DNA of 64,000 nt from Ancylobacter tetraedralis (GCF_014195655.1 NZ_JACICD010000005.1:248001-312000), one strand, 5' to 3'; counted from the first letter of the stretch, positions 26,462-37,203 are shown. A program made the numbers and translations. The notes: generated from the sequence alone by a model not told the origin.

Positions 26462-27421
26462 ATGCGCACGTTCAACACTCTGGCCGCGGCCGCCCTCGGG
26501 CTGGTGCTCGGCTTCACCCCTGCCCTGCGCGATGTGGCGCAGGCCGCCGAGCCCGCCGCCTGCAAGACGGTGCGCTTCGCCGATGTCGGCTGGACCGACA
26601 TCACCGCCACCACCGCGCTCGCCTCCACCATCCTCGAGTCGCTGGGCTACACGACCAAGACGCAGGTACTCGCGGTACCCGTGACCTACAAGTCGATGCA
26701 GACCAAGGACATCGACGTCTTCCTCGGCAACTGGATGCCGACCATGGAAGCCGACCTGAAGCCCTATCGCGACGACAAGAGCGTCGAAGTGATCGGCGTG
26801 AACCTCGAAGGCGCCAAGTACACGCTCGCGGTTCCGACCTATCTCTATGACGAGGGCCTCAAGTCATTCGCCGACATCGCCAAGTTCAAGGAAAAGCTGG
26901 GCGGCAAGATCTACGGTATCGAGCCGGGCAATGACGGCAACCGGCTGATCCTCGACATGATCAAGGACGACAAGTTCGGCCTGAAGGGCTTCGATCTCGT
27001 CGAATCCTCCGAGCAGGGCATGCTGGCGCAGGTGGAACGCGCCTCCAAGCGCAAGGAAGCCATCGTCTTCCTCGGCTGGGAGCCCCACCCGATGAACTCC
27101 AAGTTCAAGATGAGCTACCTGACGGGCGGCGACGACGTGTTCGGCCCGAACTATGGCGGCGCCACCATCTATACCAACACCCGCGCCGGCTATGCCGCCG
27201 AGTGCCCCAATGTCGGTACCTTCCTCAAGAACCTGAAATTCTCGCTCGATACCGAGAATGTGGTGATGGGCTACATCCTGCTCGACGCGATGGAAGGCCC
27301 GAAGGCGGCGACCACGTGGCTGAAGGCCAATCCCTCGGTGTGGGAACCCTGGCTCGCCGGCGTGACCACGATCGACGGCAAGCCGGCCGTGCCGGCCGTG
27401 AAGGCCGCGCTCAAGATCTGA
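26462..27421 (+). CDS. choX: Choline ABC transporter substrate-binding protein
   Basis: 319 residues with a signal peptide (MRTFNTLAAAALGLVLGFTP, cleavage near AQAA). The mature protein has the OpuAC-type fold, with the ADVGWTDITATTALASTILE opening, FLGNWMPTMEAD and FLGWEPHPMNSKF, whose aromatic residues belong to the quaternary-ammonium cage of ChoX. It binds choline in the periplasm and delivers it to ChoWV. The ATG at 26441 is a possible alternative start but is too close to its AGG. A strong hairpin follows the stop. Confidence 0.93.
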   Translation: MRTFNTLAAAALGLVLGFTPALRDVAQAAEPAACKTVRFADVGWTDITATTALASTILESLGYTTKTQVLAVPVTYKSMQTKDIDVFLGNWMPTMEADLKPYRDDKSVEVIGVNLEGAKYTLAVPTYLYDEGLKSFADIAKFKEKLGGKIYGIEPGNDGNRLILDMIKDDKFGLKGFDLVESSEQGMLAQVERASKRKEAIVFLGWEPHPMNSKFKMSYLTGGDDVFGPNYGGATIYTNTRAGYAAECPNVGTFLKNLKFSLDTENVVMGYILLDAMEGPKAATTWLKANPSVWEPWLAGVTTIDGKPAVPAVKAALKI

Positions 27422-27430
27422 GCACCGCAC

Positions 27431-27471
27431 CCCGGCTCCGCCCGACCCGCGAGGTGGCGGGCGGAGCCGGG
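27431..27471 (+). terminator. Strong hairpin after choX, probable attenuator
   Basis: A perfect 14-base stem (CCCGGCTCCGCCCG / CGGGCGGAGCCGGG) with a 13-base loop begins 10 bases after the choX stop. There is no T-run, so it is more likely a partial terminator or 3'-end stabiliser. This would fit a higher need for the binding protein than for ChoW and ChoV. The rest of the 315-base gap to choW contains no gene I can support. Confidence 0.6.
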
Positions 27472-27736
27472 CGATGCGCCCGTGCGATCATCCCGCGCCA
27501 AGCCGGGCGATCCACGCCCCCGGAATGGCGCGCGCAGGAGCTCACCGCGATCGGCGAAGAGCCAACAAGCGGGTCCAGCGACGCTCTCCCTCGGCTAGCG
27601 GCGACACTGCCGGTGCCGCCCGAGGCCTGATCTTCGACGTCCCGCCATGACGGAAATGTTCAAGCGGCACTGACCTCCGGCGTGAACAATCGCCCCCCAC
27701 CCGCCCTCACACCCCTCCGCCCGCCGGGAGCGCGCC

Positions 27737-28588
27737 ATGTATGACTGGCTGACCGAGCACAAGATCCCACTCGGCATCTGGCTGAGGGATTTCGTCGACC
27801 TGTTGACCACCCACGGGCAGAGCGTGTTCGACTTCATCTCGCTGGTTCTCGGCGGGTTGATCGGCGGATTCACCGCCGCGCTGCTCTGGGTGCCGCCGCT
27901 GCTGCTCATCGCGATTTTCGCGCTGGTCGCCTGGCTGGTGCACCGCTCGGTCGGGCTGGTGGTGTTCATCCTCGGCGCGCTGCTGCTGGTCACCAATCTT
28001 GGCTACTGGCAGGCGACGATGGAGACGCTCTCCCTCGTCTTCTGCGCCACCTTCGTCTGCGTCGTGGTCGGCGTGCCGATCGGCATCGCCGCCGCGCACC
28101 GGCCCTGGCTCTATACCGGCATCCGGCCGATCCTGGACCTGATGCAGACCATTCCCACCTTCGTCTATCTCATCCCGACGCTGGTACTGTTCGGCCTCGG
28201 CGCCGTGCCAGGGTTGATCTCCACGGTGATCTTCTCCATTCCCGCGCCGATCCGCCTCACGCATCTGGGCATCTCCTCGGTGCCGCCGGCGCTCTATGAG
28301 GCGGGCAAGGCCTTCGGCGCGACCAAGACGCAGCTGCTGTTCAAGGTGGAGCTGCCGCATGCGCTGCCGACCATCATGGCCGGCATCACCCAGTGCATCA
28401 TGCTCAGCCTTTCCATGGTGGTCATCGCCGCGCTGGTGGGGGCTGACGGGCTCGGCAAGCCGGTGGTGCGCGCGCTGAACTCGGTGAACATCGCCATGGG
28501 CTTCGAGGCGGGCCTCGCCATCGTGGTGCTCGCCATCGTGCTCGACCGCGTCTGCAAGCGGCCCGAACGCCGCTCGCGCAAGGGGTGA
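27737..28588 (+). CDS. choW: Choline ABC transporter permease
   Basis: 283 residues with about six to seven membrane segments. The inner-membrane permease signature with the EAA loop is visible (YEAGKAFGATKTQLLFKVELP, then LPTIMAGITQCIMLSLSMVVIAALVGADGLG). This is the ProW/OpuAB type of permease. The stop overlaps the frame just before choV, so the two are co-translated. It imports choline with ChoX and ChoV. Confidence 0.93.
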   Translation: MYDWLTEHKIPLGIWLRDFVDLLTTHGQSVFDFISLVLGGLIGGFTAALLWVPPLLLIAIFALVAWLVHRSVGLVVFILGALLLVTNLGYWQATMETLSLVFCATFVCVVVGVPIGIAAAHRPWLYTGIRPILDLMQTIPTFVYLIPTLVLFGLGAVPGLISTVIFSIPAPIRLTHLGISSVPPALYEAGKAFGATKTQLLFKVELPHALPTIMAGITQCIMLSLSMVVIAALVGADGLGKPVVRALNSVNIAMGFEAGLAIVVLAIVLDRVCKRPERRSRKG

Positions 28589-28596
28589 GGTGCATC

Positions 28597-29790
28597 ATGT
28601 CCGCCGTCGAATTCCGCAATATCGACATCGTCTTCGGCGCCGACCAGAAGGGCGCGCTCCGGCTGATCGACGAAGGCCGCACGCGCGATGAAATCCTCAA
28701 GGCCACCGGCGCCGTGCTGGGCGCCGCCGGGGTGAGCCTTTCCATCGAGCGCGGCGAGATCTGCGTGCTGATGGGCCTGTCGGGCTCGGGCAAGTCCACC
28801 ATCCTGCGCGCCATCAACCGGCTGAACGAGGTGGCGCGCGGCGCGGTGCTGGTGGAGCACAAGGGGGCGATGATCGATGTCGCCCGCTGCGACGAGGCCA
28901 CGCTGCGCGACATCCGCATGAACACCGTCTCCATGGTGTTCCAGCAATTCGGCCTGCTGCCCTGGCGCACGGTGCGCGACAATGTCGGCTTCGGGCTGGA
29001 ACTGCGCGGCACGCCCGCCGCCGAGCGCCGCCGCATCGTCGACGAGAAGCTCGCCATGGTCGGCCTCACCAACTGGGCCGAGAAATACACCAACGAGCTT
29101 TCCGGCGGCATGCAGCAGCGCGTGGGCCTCGCCCGCGCCTTCGCCACCGATGCCGACATCCTCCTGATGGACGAGCCGTTCTCCGCGCTCGACCCGCTGA
29201 TCCGCGACAAGCTGCAGGACGAGTTGCTCGATCTGCAGCGGCGCATTCACAAGACCATCGTCTTCGTCAGTCACGACCTCGACGAGGCGCTGAAGCTCGG
29301 CAACAAGATCGCCATCATGGAAGGCGGTCGCATCGTGCAGGCCGGCACGGCGGAAGACATATTGCTGCGCCCGGCCAATGCTTATGTCGCCGAGTTCGTG
29401 AAGCACATGAACCCGCTCAACGTGCTGCGCGGCACGGCGGTGATGCGCCCGGCGGCCAGCCTGCCGCGCCAGGGCGACCAGGTGGTGCTCGACAAGAGCG
29501 GCCGGGTGAAGGTGACGGTCGATGCGCAGGGGCGCCCGATCGCGCTCGATCTCGACGGCCGCGTCGGGCGTCTCGCCACCGCCGATGGCGAGGCCGGGCG
29601 GATCGACGACCGGCTGGCCTTCGAGGCCGACTGCATCGTCGCCCCCGTCGACCTCAAGCTGCGGGCCGCCATCGAGCTGAAGCGCCACACCGACCTGCCG
29701 ATCCTGCTGGTCGACAATCTCGGCTGCCTCGCTGGCCTGTGCGACGATGACGAGATCTATCGCGGCCTGCTGCGCCGGCTGGACGGATGA
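28597..29790 (+). CDS. choV: Choline ABC transporter ATP-binding protein
   Basis: 397 residues from the ATG at 28597, preceded by AGGGGTGAGG. Walker A GLSGSGKST (about 63), signature LSGGMQQRVGLARAF (about 168), Walker B ILLMDEPF and the H-loop FVSHDLDE are in order. The leading ~50 residues and the LPWRTVRDNVGFGLELRG stretch match the ProV/OpuAA subfamily. A C-terminal regulatory tail (about 290-397) replaces the usual CBS pair with a poorly conserved alpha/beta region. It energises choline uptake. Confidence 0.93.
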   Translation: MSAVEFRNIDIVFGADQKGALRLIDEGRTRDEILKATGAVLGAAGVSLSIERGEICVLMGLSGSGKSTILRAINRLNEVARGAVLVEHKGAMIDVARCDEATLRDIRMNTVSMVFQQFGLLPWRTVRDNVGFGLELRGTPAAERRRIVDEKLAMVGLTNWAEKYTNELSGGMQQRVGLARAFATDADILLMDEPFSALDPLIRDKLQDELLDLQRRIHKTIVFVSHDLDEALKLGNKIAIMEGGRIVQAGTAEDILLRPANAYVAEFVKHMNPLNVLRGTAVMRPAASLPRQGDQVVLDKSGRVKVTVDAQGRPIALDLDGRVGRLATADGEAGRIDDRLAFEADCIVAPVDLKLRAAIELKRHTDLPILLVDNLGCLAGLCDDDEIYRGLLRRLDG

Positions 29791-29798
29791 CCCCGAAA

Positions 29799-29908
29799 CC
29801 CTCTCCCCGTGTGGGAGAGGGTCGCATGAGAGGGCGGGCCTGAGAGACCGGGGAGCGGCGCAGCCCCTCGCCGATCTGCGTCGCCGGCCCGCTCTCCCTA
29901 AGGGAGAG
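29799..29908. repeat. REP/RIME-like palindrome pair between convergent choV and glmM
   Basis: CCCTCTCCC-cgtgt-GGGAGAGGG (29799-29821) and CTCTCCC-taa-GGGAGAG (29892-29908) form a pair about 70 bases apart, the same layout as in the gbcA-gbcB gap. Located between two converging genes, they could act as bidirectional transcription stops. Confidence 0.75.
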
Positions 29909-29919
29909 GGAGCGAAGCG

Positions 29920-31263
29920 TTACGCCGCGGCCTTGCCCACCGCATCGACAATGTCGTTCACCACGGATTCGACCAGGTCGCGGTCGTCGCCCTCGCCCAT
30001 CACGCGGATCACCGGCTCGGTGCCGGAGGGGCGGATGAGCAGCCGGCCATGGCTGTTGATGCGCAATTCGGCGGCGGCGATAGCCTTGATCACGCCGTCA
30101 TTTTCCAGCGGGTGCCCGTTCTTGTAGCGCACATTCTTGAGGATCTGCGGCAGCGGGTCGAAGCGGTGGCACACTTCCGACACCGGGCGCTGGCGCCGCT
30201 GCACCATGGCGAGCACCTGCAGCGCGGCGACCAGCCCGTCCCCCGTCGTGGAATAATCGGACAGGATGATATGGCCGGATTGCTCGCCGCCGACATTGAA
30301 GCCGTTGGCGCGCATATGCTCCAGCACGTAGCGGTCGCCCACCGGGGTGCGCTCCAGCGAGAGCCCGAGCCCGTTGAGGTGCCGCTCCAGCCCGAGATTG
30401 GACATCACGGTGGCGACGATCCCGGGCCGGGTGAGCCGCCCGTCCTCCTTGAAGCTCTCGGCCACCACGGCCATGAGCTGGTCGCCATCCACCAGATGCC
30501 CCTTCTCGTCGACGATCAGCACGCGGTCGGCGTCGCCATCGAGCGCGATGCCGAGATCGGCGCGGACTTCGCGCACCTTCGCCGCCAGCGCCTCGGGCGC
30601 GGTGGAGCCGACTTCGCGGTTGATGTTGAAGCCATCCGGCTTGTCGCCGATGGAAATCACCTCGCAGCCCAGTTCCCACAAAGCTTCCGGCGCCACGCGA
30701 TAGGCCGCGCCATTGGCACTGTCCACCACCACGCGGATGCCCTCGAAGGACTGGTTGCGGGGCAGCGTGCGCTTGGCGAACTCGATATAGCGCGCGTGCA
30801 CGCTTTCCAGCCGCTTGGCCCGACCCATCTGCGCCGGCGGCGCGAGGCGGGCCGACATGTCGCCGGTGAGCAGATCCTCGATCTGGCCCTCGATGGCGTC
30901 GGACAGCTTGTAGCCATCCGGCCCGAACAGCTTGATGCCGTTATCGTCGAACGGATTGTGCGAGGCGGAGATCATCACCCCGACATCAGCGCGCATGGAG
31001 TGGGTGAGCATGGCCACCGCCGGGGTGGGCATCGGGCCGAGCAGCAGCACATCCATCCCCACCGCGGTGAAGCCGGCCACCAGCGCGTTCTCGATCATGT
31101 AGCCGGACAGCCGGGTGTCCTTGCCGATCACCACGCGATGGCGGTGCTCGCCGCGATGGAACACCAGGCCGGTGGCCATGCCGACACGCAGCGCCAGTTC
31201 GGGTGTGATGATGCCGTTGGCCCGGCCGCGAATGCCGTCCGTGCCGAAGAACCTGCGCGCCAT
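29920..31263 (-). CDS. glmM: Phosphoglucosamine mutase
   Basis: 447 residues from the ATG at 31263 (an in-frame ATG four codons earlier lacks support). The active-site phosphoserine loop [12 protein letters not shown] has Ser101. The metal loop [14 protein letters not shown] and the C-terminal phosphate-binding loop [16 protein letters not shown] are intact. It converts glucosamine-6-phosphate to glucosamine-1-phosphate for UDP-GlcNAc, peptidoglycan and lipid A synthesis. In related genomes it usually follows ftsH directly. Here a nucleobase transporter lies between, and glmM has its own structured leader. Confidence 0.96.
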   Translation of the reverse strand: MARRFFGTDGIRGRANGIITPELALRVGMATGLVFHRGEHRHRVVIGKDTRLSGYMIENALVAGFTAVGMDVLLLGPMPTPAVAMLTHSMRADVGVMISASHNPFDDNGIKLFGPDGYKLSDAIEGQIEDLLTGDMSARLAPPAQMGRAKRLESVHARYIEFAKRTLPRNQSFEGIRVVVDSANGAAYRVAPEALWELGCEVISIGDKPDGFNINREVGSTAPEALAAKVREVRADLGIALDGDADRVLIVDEKGHLVDGDQLMAVVAESFKEDGRLTRPGIVATVMSNLGLERHLNGLGLSLERTPVGDRYVLEHMRANGFNVGGEQSGHIILSDYSTTGDGLVAALQVLAMVQRRQRPVSEVCHRFDPLPQILKNVRYKNGHPLENDGVIKAIAAAELRINSHGRLLIRPSGTEPVIRVMGEGDDRDLVESVVNDIVDAVGKAAA

Positions 31264-31391
31264 TCTGTGCCTCAATGCTCCGGCGGGGCCTGCCGCCGGA
31301 CGAAATTTCGGGCGAGGCCAGATAGTCAGCCTCTTTACGTTGAATTCCTTAGCATTGAGGCTATTGCGGGACGCTTCACAAAGTGTAAGCG
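31264..31391 (-). promoter_or_regulatory. Structured glmM leader that can sequester the ribosome-binding site
   Basis: GCCTCAATGCT (RNA 5' side, 31361-31351) is the exact reverse complement of AGCATTGAGGC (31279-31269). The latter contains the GAGG Shine-Dalgarno 6 bases before the glmM ATG. Enclosed are a GAGGC/GCCTC hairpin, a CGAAATTTCG palindrome (31301-31310) and an 8-base TCCGGCGG/CCGCCGGA hairpin (31279-31300) stacked against the outer stem. A further hairpin CGCTT-CAC/GTG-AAGCG lies at 31372-31391, nearer the transporter stop. The layout is that of a translation-controlling cis-RNA; the ligand is unknown, and a DNA operator is the alternative. Confidence 0.5.
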
Positions 31392-31407
31392 CACCTTACG
31401 GGCGGAC

Positions 31408-32805
31408 TCAGCCGTGTTCCACGGCCGCCGCCGCGCTCGCGGCCGCGCGCTCCACTTCCGCGCCGCTGCGCAAGCCGTTGAAGAAAGCATTCAGCCCCAC
31501 CGCCACCAGCGCGGCGAGCAGGATGCCCGATTCCAGCAAGGGCTGCAGCTCGTGCGGCAGGTTCTTGAAGAAATGCGGCGACACAAGCGGGATCATGCCG
31601 AAGCCAACCGACACCGCCACGACATAGAGATTGAACCGGTTGGTGCGGAAGTCGACATTGGTGAGAATGCGCGCGCCCGTGGCCGCGACCATGCCGAACA
31701 TGACCAGCCCCGCCCCGCCGAGAACGACTTGCGGCACCGCCTCGACGATGGCCGCCATTTTCGGCAGCAGCCCCAGCGCCAGCATGATGACGCCGCCCGC
31801 CGCCGTCACGAAGCGCGAGCGCACCCCGGTGACGCCGACCAGCCCGACATTCTGCGAGAAGGAGGTGTAGGGAAACGTGTTGAAGATGCCGCCGATCAGC
31901 GTGCCGACGCCGTCCGCCCGCAGCCCCGCCGTCAGCGCCGCGCGGTCGAGCTTGCGGCCGGTCATGTCGGCAAGCGCGAGGAACATGCCGAGCGATTCGA
32001 TCATCACCACCACCATGACCAGGCACATGGTGAGGATCGGCACGAGGTGGAAGCTCGGCACGCCGAAATGGAACGGCAGCACCGGCGCAAACCATGCCGC
32101 CGCCGCCACGTTCTCGAAATGCATGATGCCCAGCACGCTCGCCAGCGCGCAGCCGGCGACAATGCCGAGCAGTACAGCGACATTGGCGAGGAAGCCCTCC
32201 CCCCACTTGGTCAGCGCGAGGATGACGAGCAGCACGAACAGCGCGATGCCGAGCCCCTGCAGCTGCCCGTAGCCGGGATTGGGAAAGGAACCCGGCACGC
32301 CGTCCACCACGCGCGTCAGCATCGGCAACCCGCCGCCGGCCCAGTTGATGCCGACCCGCATCAGCGAGATGCCGATGACCAGGATGATGGTGCCGGTGAC
32401 GACCGGCGGGAACAGCGGCAGCAGCCGCGAGACGAAGGGCGCGATGAGGATGCCGAACACGCCGGCCGCGATCACCGAGCCATAAATCCCGAGCAGGCCG
32501 ATCGAGGGATCGCCCGCCATGGCCAGCATCGGCCCCACCGAGGCGAAGGTCACGCCCATCATGACCGGCAGGCGGATGCCCATTCCGGGAAAGCCGAGGC
32601 TCTGGATCAGCGTGGCGATTCCGCAGGCGAACAGGTCGGCGCTGATCAGAAAGGCGACATCCTCCGGCGGCAGCTTCAGCGCGCGCCCGATGATGAGCGG
32701 CACTGCGACCGCACCGGCATACATGACCAGCACATGCTGCAGCCCGAGCGTAGCCAGCCGCGGCCACGGCAGCACGGCGTCGACTGGATGTACCTTGCCT
32801 GCCAT
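31408..32805 (-). CDS. NCS2-family nucleobase:cation symporter (xanthine/uracil/urate permease type)
   Basis: 465 residues from the ATG at 32805, preceded by AAGGGGA. About fourteen membrane segments are present, with NCS2 motifs LQHVLVMYAGAVAVPLIIG near the N-terminus, a VVVVMIESLGMFLALADMTGR motif containing the conserved acidic residue, and NTFPYTSFSQNVGLVGVTGVRSRFV. The NVGL element favours purines (xanthine or uric acid) over uracil. It separates ftsH from glmM, a place where transporters are not usually found. Substrate assignment is tentative. Confidence 0.88.
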   Translation of the reverse strand: MAGKVHPVDAVLPWPRLATLGLQHVLVMYAGAVAVPLIIGRALKLPPEDVAFLISADLFACGIATLIQSLGFPGMGIRLPVMMGVTFASVGPMLAMAGDPSIGLLGIYGSVIAAGVFGILIAPFVSRLLPLFPPVVTGTIILVIGISLMRVGINWAGGGLPMLTRVVDGVPGSFPNPGYGQLQGLGIALFVLLVILALTKWGEGFLANVAVLLGIVAGCALASVLGIMHFENVAAAAWFAPVLPFHFGVPSFHLVPILTMCLVMVVVMIESLGMFLALADMTGRKLDRAALTAGLRADGVGTLIGGIFNTFPYTSFSQNVGLVGVTGVRSRFVTAAGGVIMLALGLLPKMAAIVEAVPQVVLGGAGLVMFGMVAATGARILTNVDFRTNRFNLYVVAVSVGFGMIPLVSPHFFKNLPHELQPLLESGILLAALVAVGLNAFFNGLRSGAEVERAAASAAAAVEHG

Positions 32806-33073
32806 GCTTGATCCCCTTCCGCTGTCAGCCCGGCGATTGCGCACTATTCACGCAGCGGAAAGGATACAATGATCGTGCCATGCGGGCGCACCCCCGCTAT
32901 CCGTCATTGGTATCGCCAGACGGCGCCGTCATCGCGCGGACATTGCCGGGCGCCGTGCCACCTGAAAGCAAGGCCGCCCATGGCGGACGCGGTGGAGGGC
33001 ACGGCCGCCAGAGGGCCGGCTGCCGGAGGGCCGGCAGCCTGGAGGCACCGGACGCGCTTTTGCACCCCACATG
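32806..33073. other. Intergenic region upstream of the NCS2 transporter, no gene seen
   Basis: Only overlapping Arg-rich frames are present, without ribosome-binding sites. A 9-base perfect hairpin, GGCTGCCGG-aggg-CCGGCAGCC, lies at 33018-33039 beside the ftsH terminator. An AT-richer patch (about 32840-32875) upstream of the transporter start is the likely promoter zone. Confidence 0.5.
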
Positions 33074-33103
33074 AAAAAAGCCCCGGCGCGAGGCCGGGGC
33101 TTT
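33074..33103 (-). terminator. Rho-independent terminator of ftsH
   Basis: Read on the minus strand, AAAGCCCCGGC pairs perfectly with GCCGGGGCTTT around a 5-base loop and is followed by further T residues. It lies 28 bases after the ftsH stop. Confidence 0.9.
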
Positions 33104-33130
33104 GATGTCGTGTCGTGAACCGTGTCCGCG

Positions 33131-35050
<1,920 letters not shown>

Positions 35051-35128
35051 CACGTTCCTTTCGGCGCCGGCCGATCGCCGACGCGCGGGCTCCGCCGTCG
35101 CCGGCGGTCCTCCCTTGTCGCAGAGTAA

Positions 35129-35156
35129 TTTAGGTGTCGCATTGAGGCTTGCCAAG
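35129..35156 (-). promoter_or_regulatory. Possible heat-shock (RpoH-type) promoter of ftsH
   Basis: On the minus strand CTTGGC (35156-35151) and CCTAAA (35134-35129) are 16 bases apart, about 80 bases before the ftsH ATG. This resembles alphaproteobacterial RpoH promoters (CTTG and CCTAT-like boxes), and ftsH is a known RpoH target in many bacteria. The spacer contains the decamer GCATTGAGGC (35139-35148 on the plus strand) that also forms the glmM leader stem. Confidence 0.35.
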
Positions 35157-35210
35157 ATGGCGGGCACAAGGCGCAGGCTCCGAACAGGCGATTACGCCAT
35201 AAAACGTGCG

Positions 35211-36185
35211 TCAGCCCGTGCGCCGCGCCGGGGCGCGACCTACCCGGATACTCCTTGCCGACACCCGCACCAGCGCGCCGGCCAGCGTACGCGCCCCTCG
35301 CTGCGCCAAACCAAGCTCCTTCAGCCAAAGATGCAGCGCCTCCAGCTTGGCAAGTTCGACGTTCCCCTGCCCGGCCCGCTCGATCATCCGCCCCAGCAGG
35401 CGCAGGCCGATCTCGTCCGGCAGATCGTGAAAGCCGGCGCGCGCCATCTCCCGCGGATCGTCGCGCAGCAACCGGGCCGCGGCCTCCCCGGTCGCCGCCT
35501 CCAGCGCCGCCTCGGCCCGCGCCATGCGGCCGGCAAGCCGTGCGAATCGCTCGGCATTCAGCCCCTCCCGGGCCAGCAGCGGCAGCAAGGCGCGCAGCCG
35601 CGCGCGCGCGAATCGGGCATCGTGGTTCGAGGGATCGTCGGCAAAGGCGACGCCGGCCTGCCGGCACAGCGCCACCAGACCGGCCTTGTCGATGCCGAGC
35701 AGGGGACGAATCAGGCGGACCCCGCCCATCGCCCGCTCGATGGGAATGCCGGCGAGCCCACTGAGCCCCGAGCCGCGCATGAGCCGGAACAGCACGGTCT
35801 CGGCCTGGTCGTCGAGGGTATGGGCGGTGGCGATGGCGCTGGCGCCGATCGCGCGGGCATGGGCGAGCAGAAGGTCGTAGCGGGCATGGCGCGCCGCCTC
35901 CTGCAGGCGGGTCGCCGGCAGCGGCGCGGGAAGCTCCAGCACGGCATGATCCAGCCCGAGAGCGCGCGCGAGCCTTCCGACCGCCTGCGCCTCGGCCCGC
36001 GCCTGCGGCCGCAGTCCATGGTCGACAGTGGCCACGAACAGCGCCGTCGGGGTGCCGAGAAGACGACGCCAGCGCGCCGCCAGCAGCAGCAGCGCGGTGG
36101 AATCCGGCCCGCCGGAAACCGCCAGCAGCAGCCGTTCATGCATGGCAAAGGGCGCGAACAGGACGGTCAGCGCGGCGGGCGACAT
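35211..36185 (-). CDS. tilS: tRNA(Ile)-lysidine synthetase
   Basis: 324 residues from the ATG at 36185. The PP-loop ATP-pyrophosphatase motif SGGPDS is at 24-29, and the N-type ATPase fold follows (ATVDHGLRPQA, TAHTLDDQAETVLFRLMRGSGLSGL). It modifies the wobble C of tRNA-Ile to lysidine so that AUA is read correctly. The C-terminal part is short, as in many alphaproteobacteria. A GTG at 36230 overlapping the cpoB end is an alternative start. Confidence 0.93.
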   Translation of the reverse strand: MSPAALTVLFAPFAMHERLLLAVSGGPDSTALLLLAARWRRLLGTPTALFVATVDHGLRPQARAEAQAVGRLARALGLDHAVLELPAPLPATRLQEAARHARYDLLLAHARAIGASAIATAHTLDDQAETVLFRLMRGSGLSGLAGIPIERAMGGVRLIRPLLGIDKAGLVALCRQAGVAFADDPSNHDARFARARLRALLPLLAREGLNAERFARLAGRMARAEAALEAATGEAAARLLRDDPREMARAGFHDLPDEIGLRLLGRMIERAGQGNVELAKLEALHLWLKELGLAQRGARTLAGALVRVSARSIRVGRAPARRTG

Positions 36186-36216
36186 CCCGCCAGGGTCAGC
36201 TTGCGTGGGATCGGCC

Positions 36217-37203
36217 TCAGCAGCCGACACGCTTCTGCTCCCGCTCCACCCCCTGCTTGATGGTGGCGGAAGCGCGCGGATATTTGTTGCCGACCGCGTT
36301 GAGCGTGGCGCAGGCGGCATCCTTCTCGCCGATGGCGGCAAGCGACTGGCCGAGCCGCAGCAGCGCGTCCGGCGCCTTCACCGCGTTGGGATAGTCGGTC
36401 GAGACCTTGAGGAAGCTCTGTGCCGCCTCCTTGTAGGATTTGCGCTGGAACTGCGATTCGCCGAGCCAGTAATAGGCATCGGGGGCGGCGCGGTCATTGG
36501 GATAGAGCTTGAGGAACTGGTCGAAGCCCTGGCCGGCCTGCACGTAATCCTGCCGGAGCACGGCATTATAGGCGACGTCGAACAGGTCCTTCGGGCTGTT
36601 GGACGGCGCCGCCACGGGCGCTCCGCCCGCCGCCACCGCTCCCGAGAGCTGGCCGAGATCCATCGGCGCGCCCGGCTGCCCGGCAACCGGTGCCGAGGGC
36701 GTGGTGGTGCCAAGCGGGCGCGGCACACCCGGCGCAGCCGCCTGCGCGTTGGGATCGAACGCATCCGAGCGTCGCGCGGGCGCCGGATCGAGGATCGGCG
36801 CGACGCCGCCGGGGGCTCCCGCGACCGGCGGATTGGCACGGGGCGCCGCACCGCCCGCAGCCGCAGCACCACCCGTGCCGCCGAGGCGGAAGTCGATCTC
36901 GCCCTGAAGCGAGCGCACCTGCTGCTCGAGTTGCTGGTTACGATATTGCAGCTGCTCGATCTGGCCGGTCAGCAGCCGAAACTGGTTCTCCAGCCGGTCG
37001 ATCCGCGTGGTGGCAGATCCGCCCTCATCGGTATCCGGCGGCGGGGCGGTATTGCCCGAGCGCACCTGACCGGGTGGCTTGAACAGGTTGCCGAAGAAAT
37101 CGTTATTGGCCTGCGCATGGGCGCTTTCCAGCGGCGCCAGCGTCAAGGCCAGGGCACCAGCGAGCACGAGCGAGGCGGAAAAGCGCGAGAGACGGACCAT
37201 CAT
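36217..37203 (-). CDS. cpoB: Cell division coordinator CpoB (YbgF), TolA-binding TPR protein
   Basis: 328 residues. A signal peptide (MMVRLSRFSASLVLAGALAL, cleavage near AHAQ) is followed by a coiled-coil trimerisation segment (about 65-110; RLENQFRLLTGQIEQLQYRN), an Ala/Pro-rich linker (about 115-200) and C-terminal TPR repeats (DLFDVAYNAVLRQDYVQAGQGFDQFLKLYPN and onward). The periplasmic protein couples Tol-Pal function to peptidoglycan synthesis in division. It follows pal in the same direction after a terminator-like hairpin. Confidence 0.93.
   Translation of the reverse strand: MMVRLSRFSASLVLAGALALTLAPLESAHAQANNDFFGNLFKPPGQVRSGNTAPPPDTDEGGSATTRIDRLENQFRLLTGQIEQLQYRNQQLEQQVRSLQGEIDFRLGGTGGAAAAGGAAPRANPPVAGAPGGVAPILDPAPARRSDAFDPNAQAAAPGVPRPLGTTTPSAPVAGQPGAPMDLGQLSGAVAAGGAPVAAPSNSPKDLFDVAYNAVLRQDYVQAGQGFDQFLKLYPNDRAAPDAYYWLGESQFQRKSYKEAAQSFLKVSTDYPNAVKAPDALLRLGQSLAAIGEKDAACATLNAVGNKYPRASATIKQGVEREQKRVGC

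Noticed and set aside
32808..33105. Two overlapping plus-strand frames of about 80-90 codons upstream of the ftsH terminator
   Set aside because: They run through the hairpin and terminator region, lack ribosome-binding sites and have Arg/Gly/Pro-biased compositions typical of shadow frames.
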